The notes: generated by a model from the sequence alone, not told the origin. Counted from the stretch's first letter, positions 1 through 7,910 are shown. The stretch is DNA of 13,301 nt from Chromatiales bacterium (GCA_024762485.1 JANTHH010000053.1:1-13301), one strand, 5' to 3'. A program made the numbers and translations.

Positions 1-64
1 TGATATCGATCAGACCTTGCGGGCATCCTCAGGTCATTCAATACTATTCTCGTCAGTAACCACC

Positions 65-82
65 CCATGCTTTCCTGCATGG
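65..82. repeat. 6-bp inverted repeat upstream of the DUF4124 gene
   Basis: CCATGC and GCATGG are perfect inverted repeats separated by six bases (TTTCCT), ending 27 bases before the chosen start of the DUF4124 gene. It could be an mRNA hairpin in the leader or an operator dyad. A dyad this short can arise by chance, and no T tract follows it, so it is not a terminator. Confidence 0.3.
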
Positions 83-109
83 ATGTCCAACCGCAAAGGG
101 AGCCTTGCC

Positions 110-583
110 ATGAGGATGCAGCAATTCTTTAAAGTGGGAATCTTCTGCCTTGTCATATCGCTGTTTGCCCTGCAGACCGCCGTGGCTGATCATGTCTACA
201 AATGGGTGGATGACAAGGGTGAGGTGCACTACCAGGCTGAAAAACCCAGGGATGCGCCCTGTGAAGAGATCGCCATCCCCAAGCCGCCCGAAGTGGACAA
301 GGCCCGGCAACAGGAACGCTGGCAGAAACAGCAGAAGCTATTGCAGGAATTCGATGCCGCACAACGGGAAAAAAAGGCGAAACACGAAAGAGAGCAGGCA
401 ATCCGCGAAGTCAACAAACAATATTGCGAAGACGCAAAACGTCATCTCCGGTTCTTTTCCCAGGCCCGCGGGGGGCGTCTCGCACGACCGGACGAGCAGG
501 GTAATATGCACTGGGTTTCAGACAAGGAGCGGCAGGCACTGATCGAACATTGGCAGAAACAGGTCAAGGAATTCTGCGAATGA
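110..583 (+). CDS. Secreted DUF4124 domain protein
   Basis: This encodes a 157-residue exported protein with a DUF4124 domain, a small domain common in gammaproteobacteria whose biochemical role is unknown. The start at 110 is preferred because AAAGGGAG (95-102) lies 7 bases upstream and because it places a Sec signal peptide at the N terminus (hydrophobic core about residues 8-22, probable cleavage after AVA at 24-26). The hallmark follows directly: HVYKWVDDKGEVHY (residues 28-41), the usual Y-x-W-x-D-x-x-G-x-x-x-Y/F pattern. Residues 60-105 are highly charged and Gln/Lys/Glu rich, probably an alpha-helical coiled coil. Three cysteines (51, 106, 156) remain after cleavage and could form a disulfide. 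An ATG at 116 is a possible alternative start. The gene is monocistronic here and converges on the next gene, with 53 bases between the stops and no obvious terminator. Confidence 0.85.
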   Translation: MRMQQFFKVGIFCLVISLFALQTAVADHVYKWVDDKGEVHYQAEKPRDAPCEEIAIPKPPEVDKARQQERWQKQQKLLQEFDAAQREKKAKHEREQAIREVNKQYCEDAKRHLRFFSQARGGRLARPDEQGNMHWVSDKERQALIEHWQKQVKEFCE

Positions 584-636
584 CCTGTCCCCTGATGCAT
601 TGAAGCAAGGGCCCCATCCCGCCGCCCCTGACCCGT

Positions 637-3600
637 TCAAGGCTCGTCAGTTACGGAACCAGGGGTCTTGACTGACGGCTTGTCCGATTTCGGCCTTCTC
701 TCAAGCCGGCGCCACATGCCGCCACGGGTGAAACAGTCCCAACCCCAACGCAGCCAGCGTAGCAGGGCGAAGGCCAGCCACAGCGCCCAGGCCAGCATCA
801 ACAAGCGGTAGGCCAGCAGGGGCAGTGACAGCACCCTGGCATCGGGAAACAGCCCGTCGCTGCGGTCCTGGTACCAGTTCAACAGGGTCGCCGAGGACTG
901 GTTGCCGGCCACCAGCATGTCCGGCCGGCCGAGCAGGCCCTGCTGGATGGAGACCACCAGGGTGAGCAGCGCCAGCACGGTCCAGAAGACCAGGCCCAGC
1001 TGGACCAGGTTGAAGCGGCTGGCCTCTGCCGGCATCGGCAGGCGCCGACGCAACCCCAGCGCGAGCAGCCAGCCGCCCACCAGCAGGGGCACGAACAACT
1101 CGGTCTGGGTCAGCCCCAGCGCCAGCAGCACCCACTGGTAGTGACGCAGCGGGCTGAATGGCAGGCGATCCAGGATCAGCGCCGCGATCAGCACCACCGC
1201 CAGCACCCCCCACCACAGCACCGCGGGCCCCATGGCGGGTCCGTGGAGGAACAGGATCCAGCGATCCGGCCCCAGCGAAACCGCCAGCCTGTTGTTGACC
1301 GCGGCTGTGCCGAGGTCGATCGCCGGCGTGCGCAACAGGCTGGTGATCGCCTCGGGTGAGCGCCAGGCCAGGGCGATGCGCTGCAGGCCGGGATGTATCG
1401 GCAGCTCCACCACTTGTCCCTGCTGGCGGATCGGTTGCGCTTGGCCATCGATGACCACCGATTGCAGGCGGGCATCGGGCGGCAGGCGCAGGCTGTGGCG
1501 TCCACCCTGGCTGGCGCGGATCGCGAGTTCCAGCCGGCTGTCGCTGGCACGCAGACCCGGGCTGAGTCGCAACTCGGCCGACTCGATGGTCAGGCTGCGC
1601 CCCGCCACACCAGCGGGACGGCTGATCTTCAGTCGCAGCGACTGCCCCGGCCAGGGCCGCCATTCCGGCAGCCATTGCCGCTGGGCATCTGTGTGATGCA
1701 CCACTGCGATGCCCTCGGCGGTCACGTGCCAGATCGGGCTGACATCCAGCAGCCAGCGCTCCACCCAGTCGCTCTGCCGGCTGGCCTGCAATAGGATGTC
1801 GCCCTGCGCCAGCACCGAGCTCCAGCCCGTCTCGCGGGCACTGGCGGGCAGTTGCACCAGCGCCTTGCCATTCTCCACCCGGATATCCGGCGTGGTCACC
1901 GACTCGCCCGCCAGCAGCGGCACCCGCAACACCACCGCCGTGCCCATGGGGGAGACGCGCAGCACGCGGGTCTGCACCGTCCACTCCAGCCCCAGGTGCA
2001 GGGTGCGCTCGATGCGCACGAAGGGCGGCAGCGCCGCCGGTTCCAGCGCGGCGGCAGTCTTGCTGGCGGGCCCGGGCGCCACCTGCTTGCGGGTCAGCTG
2101 CAACTGCGCGGCCGGCGCCCCCTGTTCATCCACGCCGTCCAGGCTCCAGCCCTGTAGCTCGGCACGCACCCGCTGCGGCCGCAGGGCTAACGGCACTTGC
2201 ACCGTGGCCCGTTGCGGCAGGGAGCCGGAAAGCTGCAGGCGATGGACACCGGGCGGCAGCAGGGTCCACAGCACCCCCCGGTGATCGCGGTAGAGCAGGA
2301 CGGCCGCACCGTTGCGGGTGACGGAATCTGGCAGCCAGTGATCAGCCCGCCCGGGCAGGGGCATGGCGACCTCGGCCTGGGCGTGGACCTGCAGATCAAG
2401 CTGCAGCCGGTCCCCGCTCGCGGTCAGGGTCATGCCGGGGATGTCCGCACAGGCCGGGGCGCACCCGGGCGCCTCGAGCAGCCGTGCCTTCAGCTGCTCC
2501 AGCAGCGCGGGACCGGGGATATCGCCGGCCGAGGCATCCGGCGGGGCCGGCAGCAGCAGGGCGACCAGCAGCAGGGGTGCCGCCGTGCGCCCCGGCAGCC
2601 AGCGGCCGATCTCGGCCCTGCCCACGAAACGCGCCGCCAGTACCAGCAACAGGGCCATCCGCAGCAGGTTGAGCAGCAGGTTCTGGCCCGGCGACAGGTA
2701 GATGAGATGGATCGTCTGGCCCTGCTGCACCGGTCCGTTCCAGCTGAAGTGCACCCGGTTCCACTGCCACTGCGGCAGGCCCGGGCCGGTCTGCACGATG
2801 GCTTGGGGATCGAACTCGACGATGGAGCGGGCTGCCCCCCCTCCCTTGGGCAGGGCGGGGGCGGCGAGGCTGGATACCGGACCACCCGGCGCCTCCAGCT
2901 TGCGGGCCAGGACATCGGCCGCATGTCCCGCCGGCGATTCCATCACCCCCGCATCCTGCTCCAGCCGGGGCTGCACTGTCCGGGGCTGGTGGGCCGGAGA
3001 CACCATGGCCTGGTAGGGCCGTTCGAGCTGCGGATACACGCCGACACGGATCTGCTCGACCATGAAGGGCAGCGCGATCACCAGCAGCGCGAACAGGCTC
3101 AATGCCCAGTAGGCCTGCAGCACCCGATGGAAGCGCGAGGCCTGTGGCACCACCCGCAACAGCGCCACGGCGGCGACCAGATTGAGCCACACGTAACGCG
3201 GCGCGCCGGGCTCGTGCCAGAGCAGCGCCAGCGTCAGCAGGGCCGGCACCAGCCAGCGCCAGCCCCACAGGCGTGCCACCGCCAGCGTGGTGATCAGCAC
3301 CATGAACAGATCCAGCAGGGTCCAGCGCTGCAGCCAGGTGGCCGGGATGTTGTCCATGCCGCTGGCCGATAACAGTCGCCAGCCCGGCGGCAGGTGCAGG
3401 GTGAAATCGGCCTGGGTGAAGTCCTGGCGCCAGCCTACGGCATCGAGCCGGTCGATCGGCGACGCCAGGCGGCCGACACCCAGCAGGTCGACCTGGCCCC
3501 GCCGTACCTCGACGCCGGCACCCTCCTGACCTGCCAGCCGGGTGATGAACTGGGGCCGGCCCTGCAGCAGCACCCGGCCCAGCCGGTATTCGGGCAGGGT

Positions 3601-4746
3601 GTCGAGGCGCCAGCCCGAGGTCATGCTGCCGCTGATGCGGTCGCGCACGGTATAGCCACCGCCATCGAAATCCAGCCAGGCCTCGCGGCTGATCTCCAGC
3701 CGGTTCGGCTCGGGCTGAGGATCACCATGGCGCTTGACGGAAAACACCAGCCGCCCGCCCGGTTCCATGCGGTAGGCCGGCAGCCCGCGCCATTCTGCCG
3801 GCATCAGGGTCTGGCGCGGATCGACCGTCGGCGCACCGCTGACCTCCACCAGGCGCAGGGCGCTGACCGCCTGGAAGGACCAGATCTCGATGGCATCCGG
3901 TGGCGCTTTCAGCTCCAGCACCTCCCCGGGGAAACGGCTGTGTACACTCAGCCACCACTCACCCGGGCGCAGCTGCACCCGCAGGCGACCGTCCGGTTCC
4001 AGCCGGGCCGGCAGCGGCGAGTCGACCCGCAGCGGGATGGCGCCGGCCAGCATGGGGTGATCGATCAGCACCTCCCGCTGGCGCCCCGAGACCTGCAGCC
4101 GCAGGCGGGTCTCCACCAGCATCGGCAGGTCATCCAGGATCCGCCTGAAACGCTGCACCTGCAGGCGATCCTCCAGCCGGCCTGCTTCATCTCCCGGCCG
4201 CACCTTCTGGATCCACAGCATGCCGTTGGCCGGATCGATCACCGGGAAGGCCACCGGCCTGCCGGCCACCACCAGTTCGACCAGCCCCACGGCCGCCGGC
4301 AGCGGCAGGGACTTGGGCATATCGTTCCATTCGAAGCGCCCCGCCAGCTCGTACTCGCCGGCGGGCAGGTAGACCGCCGGGGCACCCTCGTGGGCGGTCA
4401 CGGCCACGGCCTCGCCATTGGCCGTCACCTGCAGCGGCCACTGGCCGTGGCCGCCCGGCAGGGTCAGCCAGCCTTCACGGTAGATACGCCACTGCTGGGA
4501 GAAACGGCCGCCCGCCGGGTCGACCTCGAGAGACAGGCCCGAGGGCCAGGCACAACTGCGCCCGGCACCGGTATAGAGAAAGGGACAGCTGTGCTCGGGG
4601 CTGTCTGCCAGCACCCAGTCGATCCAGGGCTGCAGCGCCGGCGGCAGGTTCTCCGGCAGGCGCGCCTGAACACCACAGGCAGTGAAGAGCAGAAGAAGGC
4701 CGGACAGCCAGACGAGGACAGTCCCGGGAATACGCTGTGCAGACAC
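637..4746 (-). CDS. Large membrane-anchored envelope protein with internal tandem duplication, function unknown
   Basis: This is a 1369-residue protein that I cannot assign to a named family. It starts with a signal peptide (about 1-29, ending near CGVQA). A beta-rich periplasmic module of about 430 residues follows (31-460), then hydrophobic helices at about 478-494, 498-512, 518-533 and 545-563, a Pro-rich loop (565-660) and a helix at 685-708. The layout then repeats: a second hydrophobic, signal-peptide-like stretch (722-740, ending in ASA), a second module (745-1170), helices near 1173-1192, 1204-1232 and 1246-1268, a loop, and a helix at 1307-1332. Matching landmarks such as WLTLPG (93-98) and VAMPLPG (793-799), or HPMLAG (230-235) and VPLLAG (942-947), recur with a shift of about 700-712 residues. 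The start is GTG, supported by a strong AAGGAGG 5 bases upstream. The gene begins 96 bases after ppc and may be co-transcribed with it. The C-terminal tail is basic and probably cytoplasmic. Codon use matches its neighbours. Confidence 0.85.
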   Translation of the reverse strand: MSAQRIPGTVLVWLSGLLLLFTACGVQARLPENLPPALQPWIDWVLADSPEHSCPFLYTGAGRSCAWPSGLSLEVDPAGGRFSQQWRIYREGWLTLPGGHGQWPLQVTANGEAVAVTAHEGAPAVYLPAGEYELAGRFEWNDMPKSLPLPAAVGLVELVVAGRPVAFPVIDPANGMLWIQKVRPGDEAGRLEDRLQVQRFRRILDDLPMLVETRLRLQVSGRQREVLIDHPMLAGAIPLRVDSPLPARLEPDGRLRVQLRPGEWWLSVHSRFPGEVLELKAPPDAIEIWSFQAVSALRLVEVSGAPTVDPRQTLMPAEWRGLPAYRMEPGGRLVFSVKRHGDPQPEPNRLEISREAWLDFDGGGYTVRDRISGSMTSGWRLDTLPEYRLGRVLLQGRPQFITRLAGQEGAGVEVRRGQVDLLGVGRLASPIDRLDAVGWRQDFTQADFTLHLPPGWRLLSASGMDNIPATWLQRWTLLDLFMVLITTLAVARLWGWRWLVPALLTLALLWHEPGAPRYVWLNLVAAVALLRVVPQASRFHRVLQAYWALSLFALLVIALPFMVEQIRVGVYPQLERPYQAMVSPAHQPRTVQPRLEQDAGVMESPAGHAADVLARKLEAPGGPVSSLAAPALPKGGGAARSIVEFDPQAIVQTGPGLPQWQWNRVHFSWNGPVQQGQTIHLIYLSPGQNLLLNLLRMALLLVLAARFVGRAEIGRWLPGRTAAPLLLVALLLPAPPDASAGDIPGPALLEQLKARLLEAPGCAPACADIPGMTLTASGDRLQLDLQVHAQAEVAMPLPGRADHWLPDSVTRNGAAVLLYRDHRGVLWTLLPPGVHRLQLSGSLPQRATVQVPLALRPQRVRAELQGWSLDGVDEQGAPAAQLQLTRKQVAPGPASKTAAALEPAALPPFVRIERTLHLGLEWTVQTRVLRVSPMGTAVVLRVPLLAGESVTTPDIRVENGKALVQLPASARETGWSSVLAQGDILLQASRQSDWVERWLLDVSPIWHVTAEGIAVVHHTDAQRQWLPEWRPWPGQSLRLKISRPAGVAGRSLTIESAELRLSPGLRASDSRLELAIRASQGGRHSLRLPPDARLQSVVIDGQAQPIRQQGQVVELPIHPGLQRIALAWRSPEAITSLLRTPAIDLGTAAVNNRLAVSLGPDRWILFLHGPAMGPAVLWWGVLAVVLIAALILDRLPFSPLRHYQWVLLALGLTQTELFVPLLVGGWLLALGLRRRLPMPAEASRFNLVQLGLVFWTVLALLTLVVSIQQGLLGRPDMLVAGNQSSATLLNWYQDRSDGLFPDARVLSLPLLAYRLLMLAWALWLAFALLRWLRWGWDCFTRGGMWRRLERRPKSDKPSVKTPGSVTDEP

Positions 4747-4751
4747 CTGCC

Positions 4752-4758
4752 CCTCCTT
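4752..4758 (-). promoter_or_regulatory. Shine-Dalgarno site fixing a GTG start
   Basis: On the - strand AAGGAGG lies 5 bases before the GTG at 4746. No in-frame ATG occurs until residue 143, well past the signal peptide, so this site decides the start of the large membrane protein. Confidence 0.8.
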
Positions 4759-4842
4759 GAACCCTGCCGATGGTCACCGCGGTCACTCTAGTACGGAAAC
4801 CCCGTGTGCCGCCAGCCGACGCCCTCCCTGGCCCGGCGCTCT

Positions 4843-7653
4843 TTACCCGGTATTGCGCATGCCGGCGGCGATGGCGTTGATGGAACGCAGCAGGGGGTCG
4901 AGGTTCTCCTCGCGCACCTCCTCCGGGAGATTCTCGGCACGGTAGCGATGAATCAGTTCCAGCTGGATGTGGTTGAGCGGATCCAGGTAAGGGGCCCGTC
5001 GTGCCAGTGACTGCTTCAGCAGTGGATTCTCTTCCAGCAGCTCCGATATTCCGGCGATGGTCAGGATCTCATCCCGGGCCAGTTGATATTCCTCGCGGAT
5101 AAGCCCGAACACCCGCTCGCCCACCGCCGGGTCATGGGTCAGGTGGGCGTACTCCTCGGCGATCTTCAGGTCGGTCTTCACCAGTGCCATCTGGGTGTTG
5201 GACAACAGCGCACGGAAGAACGGCCAGTCGTTATAGAGCTGACGCAGGGTATCGAGCCGTGCCGGATCATCACCACGCCAGTCGTGCAGGGCAGTGCCCA
5301 GTCCATACCAGGCGGGCAGGGTCTGGCGCGCCTGCGCCCAGCCGAACACCCAGGCGATGGCCCGCACCGATGACTTGGAGCGGTCACCCTTGGCACGGTG
5401 CGACGGTCGTGACCCGATGTTCATCTGCGCGATCTCGCTGACCGGCGTGGCCTCGTAGAAGTAATCGAGGAAGCCTGGGGTCTTCTCGGTCAGGGTGCGG
5501 TAGTGCTGCTCGCCCAATTCCGCCAGCTGACCCATGGTCCGGGCACGTACGGGCGGGTCCTCGGGTGGTGGCTCGATCAGGCCACGACTGGCCTGGATCA
5601 GCCCGCTCAGCCCCATGGTCAGTTCATAGGTCGCGGTCTCCGGATTGCTGTACTTGTACGACAGCACCTCGCCCTGCTCGGTGAACTTGATCTGCCCCTG
5701 CACGGTACCGGCCGGCTGGGAGAGGATCGCCTCGTGGGTCGGACCGCCGCCGCGACCGATGGTGCCACCGCGACCGTGGAACAGGCGGATGCGCACACCG
5801 CGCGCGTTGCCGATGGCGATGATCCGTTGCTGTGCCTCGTAGAGGTTCCAGGCGGAGGCGACGATGCCACCGTCCTTGGCCGAGTCCGAGTAGCCCAGCA
5901 TCACCTCCTGGCGATTGCCATGGACCGCCAACAACTCGCGGTAGACCGGCTCGTCCAGCAGCCGTTTCATCACCGGCTCGACGTGGGCCAGATCCTCGAT
6001 GGTCTCGAACAGGGGCGACACCCCGAGGTGGCAGAACCATTCGCCATCGCGCCGCCCCACCAGGCCGGTGACCGCAGCCAGGGCCATCACCGTCAGCACG
6101 TCCGAGGCACTGTGGGCCATGGAGATGACGTAGCGGCTGATGGCATGGGGGCTGACCTCGCGGCGCATCTCGCCGATCAGGTCGAACACCGCCAGCACCT
6201 CGCGGCTCATGTCGCCCAGGTCCTCACGGCGGGCCAGTTGAGGCGGCTCCTCCAACACCTTCACCAGGCGGTTGATGCGCGCGCCCTCGTCCAGCGCGGC
6301 GAAATCCTCTTCAATGCCGGTGACCCGGAGCACCTCGGCCAGGGTCTCGGTGTGCACGGTGGATTCCTGGCGGATGTCCAGTTGGGAGAGATAAAAACCG
6401 AAGGTGCGCGCCAGACGCCACAGATCGAGCAGTTCCTCGTCGGCCGCCACCTCGTCGCCATGGCTGATCAGTGATTCACGGATCATCAGCAGATCGGTGA
6501 TGAAATCCTCTTCACTGCGATAGCCCGGTTCCGGCAGGGCCACCCGCTGGCCACCGAGCATGGCCTCGACCCGCGCCTGATTGGCGCCGAGCCGGCGCCC
6601 CATGGCATAGAGCTTCCGCCGGTAGGGCTCGTTGTGGAAGATCTCGGGGCGATCGAACCAGCCGCCTTCCTCGTCGGCCCGCAGGCTGTCGAGCAGGCGC
6701 TGGGTGGGGGTACAGAAATTGGTGGAATGGGTCAGGCAGCTGACCAGTTCACGGGTACGTGCCCGGTACAACCCGAGCACCGTCTGCTGGTGCAGCAGCA
6801 GGGCCTCGCGGGTGGTCTCGGCGGTGACATTGGGGTTGCCGTCACGGTCACCACCGATCCATGAGCCAAAACGGATCAGCGGCGGCAGGTCGGCGGGGGT
6901 GTAGTCCGGATGATCACCGTAGACCCGATCGATCGCACCCATCAGGCGGCGATTGAGTTCCGGAATCACATCGAACAGGCTGTCGGTGAAATAGGACAGA
7001 CCCATACGGATCTCGTTGCGCACCTCGGGGCGGGCAGGCCGCACCTCGTCGGTCTTCCACAGGGTCTGAATGCGGGTCAGCAGCTCGTGACTGGCGCGCT
7101 CCTTGTGATCGATGCGGTCGACCGGCCCCTCGAGCCGTTCGGCCGAGAGAAAGATGCGCCGCAGCAGCCCCATGATCGAGCGCCGCTTGGACTCGGTCGG
7201 ATGGGCGGTGAACACCGGCATGTAGCGGATCTCGCTGAGCAGATCCTCCAACTGTTGCGGGCTCACGCCGGCCTCGCGCATGTCGCGCAGGCAGGCGTCG
7301 AAGGAGCCCTGCCACAGCACCCCGCCCTTGGCGGCGATGCGGCGGCGCTGGCGGTGCTGGAAACCCTCCTCCGCCAGGTTGACGAGCTGGAAATAGATGC
7401 TGAAGGCACGGATCACCGGTCGCAGGGTCGCCGGCTGCAGGCGATGGATCTTCCGTTTGAGCTGGCCGAGTCGCTTTTCGTCCGGCTGTCTGCGCAACTG
7501 GATGAAACCCTTGCGCAGGCTCTCCAGCACCCGGTAGGACTCCTCGCCGGACTGCTCTCGCACCACCCGCCCGAGCAGGGCGCCGAGACGCTTTACCCGG
7601 CCACGCAGTTCCTTGTCGCGGCGCACACACTCAGTTACAAAGGAGTCACTCAT
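4843..7653 (-). CDS. ppc: Phosphoenolpyruvate carboxylase
   Basis: PEP carboxylase converts PEP and bicarbonate to oxaloacetate and phosphate in the cytoplasm, an anaplerotic feed of the TCA cycle. The protein has 936 residues, somewhat longer than the 883 of E. coli Ppc. Family motifs are intact: TAHPTE (149-154, catalytic His151), LDIRQES (425-431), GYSDSAKDGG (587-596), FHGRGGTIGRGGGP (625-638) and the C-terminal NTG, which in the E. coli enzyme contributes to the aspartate inhibitor site. SRP (748-750) and Arg764 in VRAI are also kept. The segment between them (AKGDRSKSS, 754-762) differs from the RRPTGGVES loop of the E. coli enzyme. The ATG at 7653 was chosen because the protein then begins just before the conserved N-terminal region. 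The longer reading to 7758 uses TTG and runs through a hairpin. The Shine-Dalgarno sequence is weak (GTGAG). A strong extended -10 promoter lies about 130 bases upstream. Confidence 0.96.
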   Translation of the reverse strand: MSDSFVTECVRRDKELRGRVKRLGALLGRVVREQSGEESYRVLESLRKGFIQLRRQPDEKRLGQLKRKIHRLQPATLRPVIRAFSIYFQLVNLAEEGFQHRQRRRIAAKGGVLWQGSFDACLRDMREAGVSPQQLEDLLSEIRYMPVFTAHPTESKRRSIMGLLRRIFLSAERLEGPVDRIDHKERASHELLTRIQTLWKTDEVRPARPEVRNEIRMGLSYFTDSLFDVIPELNRRLMGAIDRVYGDHPDYTPADLPPLIRFGSWIGGDRDGNPNVTAETTREALLLHQQTVLGLYRARTRELVSCLTHSTNFCTPTQRLLDSLRADEEGGWFDRPEIFHNEPYRRKLYAMGRRLGANQARVEAMLGGQRVALPEPGYRSEEDFITDLLMIRESLISHGDEVAADEELLDLWRLARTFGFYLSQLDIRQESTVHTETLAEVLRVTGIEEDFAALDEGARINRLVKVLEEPPQLARREDLGDMSREVLAVFDLIGEMRREVSPHAISRYVISMAHSASDVLTVMALAAVTGLVGRRDGEWFCHLGVSPLFETIEDLAHVEPVMKRLLDEPVYRELLAVHGNRQEVMLGYSDSAKDGGIVASAWNLYEAQQRIIAIGNARGVRIRLFHGRGGTIGRGGGPTHEAILSQPAGTVQGQIKFTEQGEVLSYKYSNPETATYELTMGLSGLIQASRGLIEPPPEDPPVRARTMGQLAELGEQHYRTLTEKTPGFLDYFYEATPVSEIAQMNIGSRPSHRAKGDRSKSSVRAIAWVFGWAQARQTLPAWYGLGTALHDWRGDDPARLDTLRQLYNDWPFFRALLSNTQMALVKTDLKIAEEYAHLTHDPAVGERVFGLIREEYQLARDEILTIAGISELLEENPLLKQSLARRAPYLDPLNHIQLELIHRYRAENLPEEVREENLDPLLRSINAIAAGMRNTG

Positions 7654-7705
7654 GGTTAACTCACATACCCTCGGGACAGAAAGAAGATAACCGCAGCCGC
7701 CATTG

Positions 7706-7733
7706 GCCGGGCAGGGATCGGAGACGGCCCGGC
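7706..7733 (-). repeat. GC-rich hairpin in the presumed ppc leader
   Basis: GCCGGGC and GCCCGGC form a perfect 7-bp, all-GC stem around a 14-base loop. It lies between the predicted transcription start near 7776 and the ppc start codon at 7653, so it would fold in the 5' leader of ppc mRNA. There is no T tract after it, so it is not an intrinsic terminator. Its role is not known. Confidence 0.5.
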
Positions 7734-7763
7734 AGCGTTGCTGGCCACGTCCTTGCAAGAGGC

Positions 7764-7801
7764 AAAAAAAGACCCCGGGGCCATTATAGCACCGCGGGGT
7801 C
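7764..7801 (-). terminator. Intrinsic terminator after the lipid desaturase gene
   Basis: Read on the - strand, GACCCCG pairs with CGGGGTC (7 bp). Beyond one C-C mismatch, GG/CC pairs extend the stem. Seven T residues (7770-7764) follow immediately. It lies about 110 bases after the stop of the desaturase gene and before ppc, so it should end transcription of the desaturase gene. Its loop contains the extended -10 element annotated separately. Confidence 0.8.
7783..7791 (-). promoter_or_regulatory. Extended -10 promoter element, probably for ppc
   Basis: The - strand reads TGCTATAAT, a consensus TATAAT with the TGn extension that can replace a -35 box for sigma70. The hexamer 17 bases upstream (GAAGCG) is a poor -35. 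Initiation would fall near 7776, giving ppc a leader of about 120 bases. The element lies in the loop of the preceding terminator. A transcript starting here would carry only the second arm of that hairpin and so would not be terminated by it. Confidence 0.6.
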
Positions 7802-7807
7802 AGCTCG

Positions 7808-7869
7808 CTTCCGGCTGGGAAGTCTGCGACGGGTCAGTGGGTCACCCGTCATGATTCGTACTGAATCAT
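7808..7869 (-). other. Run of three inverted repeats between the desaturase gene and its terminator
   Basis: In - strand order: ATGATTC/GAATCAT around 5 bases (7869-7851), GACGGGT/ACCCGTC around 9 bases (7850-7828) and CTTCC/GGAAG around 5 bases (7822-7808). The first two abut without a gap. The intrinsic terminator at 7801-7764 then follows. This could be a structured 3' UTR, a 3'-UTR-derived small RNA, or operator dyads for the ppc promoter. I recognise no known RNA family in it. Confidence 0.45.
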
Positions 7870-7910
7870 AGACCAGAAAACAGCAGACGAAGTTCAAACA
7901 GGTCGTGTTC

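Noticed and set aside
17..47. Promoter TTGCGG...TACTAT upstream of the DUF4124 gene
   Set aside because: The spacer is 19 bases and the -10 matches only 4 of 6; too weak to claim.
2197..4791. Two long + strand reading frames (2197-3372 and 3394-4791) opposite the large membrane protein
   Set aside because: They have low-complexity Gln/Arg/His/Gly-rich translations without domains. The - strand frame has a signal peptide, membrane helices and a strong Shine-Dalgarno, so these are shadows.
5503..7659. + strand reading frames opposite ppc (5503-6474 and 6910-7659)
   Set aside because: They are antisense to a fully recognisable PEP carboxylase and have no independent evidence.
7654..7758. N-terminal extension of ppc to a TTG at 7758
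   Set aside because: The extra 35 residues do not resemble the family, are Cys/Gly/Arg rich, and run through the leader hairpin; the ATG at 7653 fits the family N terminus.
7764..7910. Spot 42 (spf) RNA, which lies beside polA in enterobacteria and vibrios
   Set aside because: The sequence here and in the polA-desaturase gap does not resemble Spot 42; only the generic terminator form is shared.
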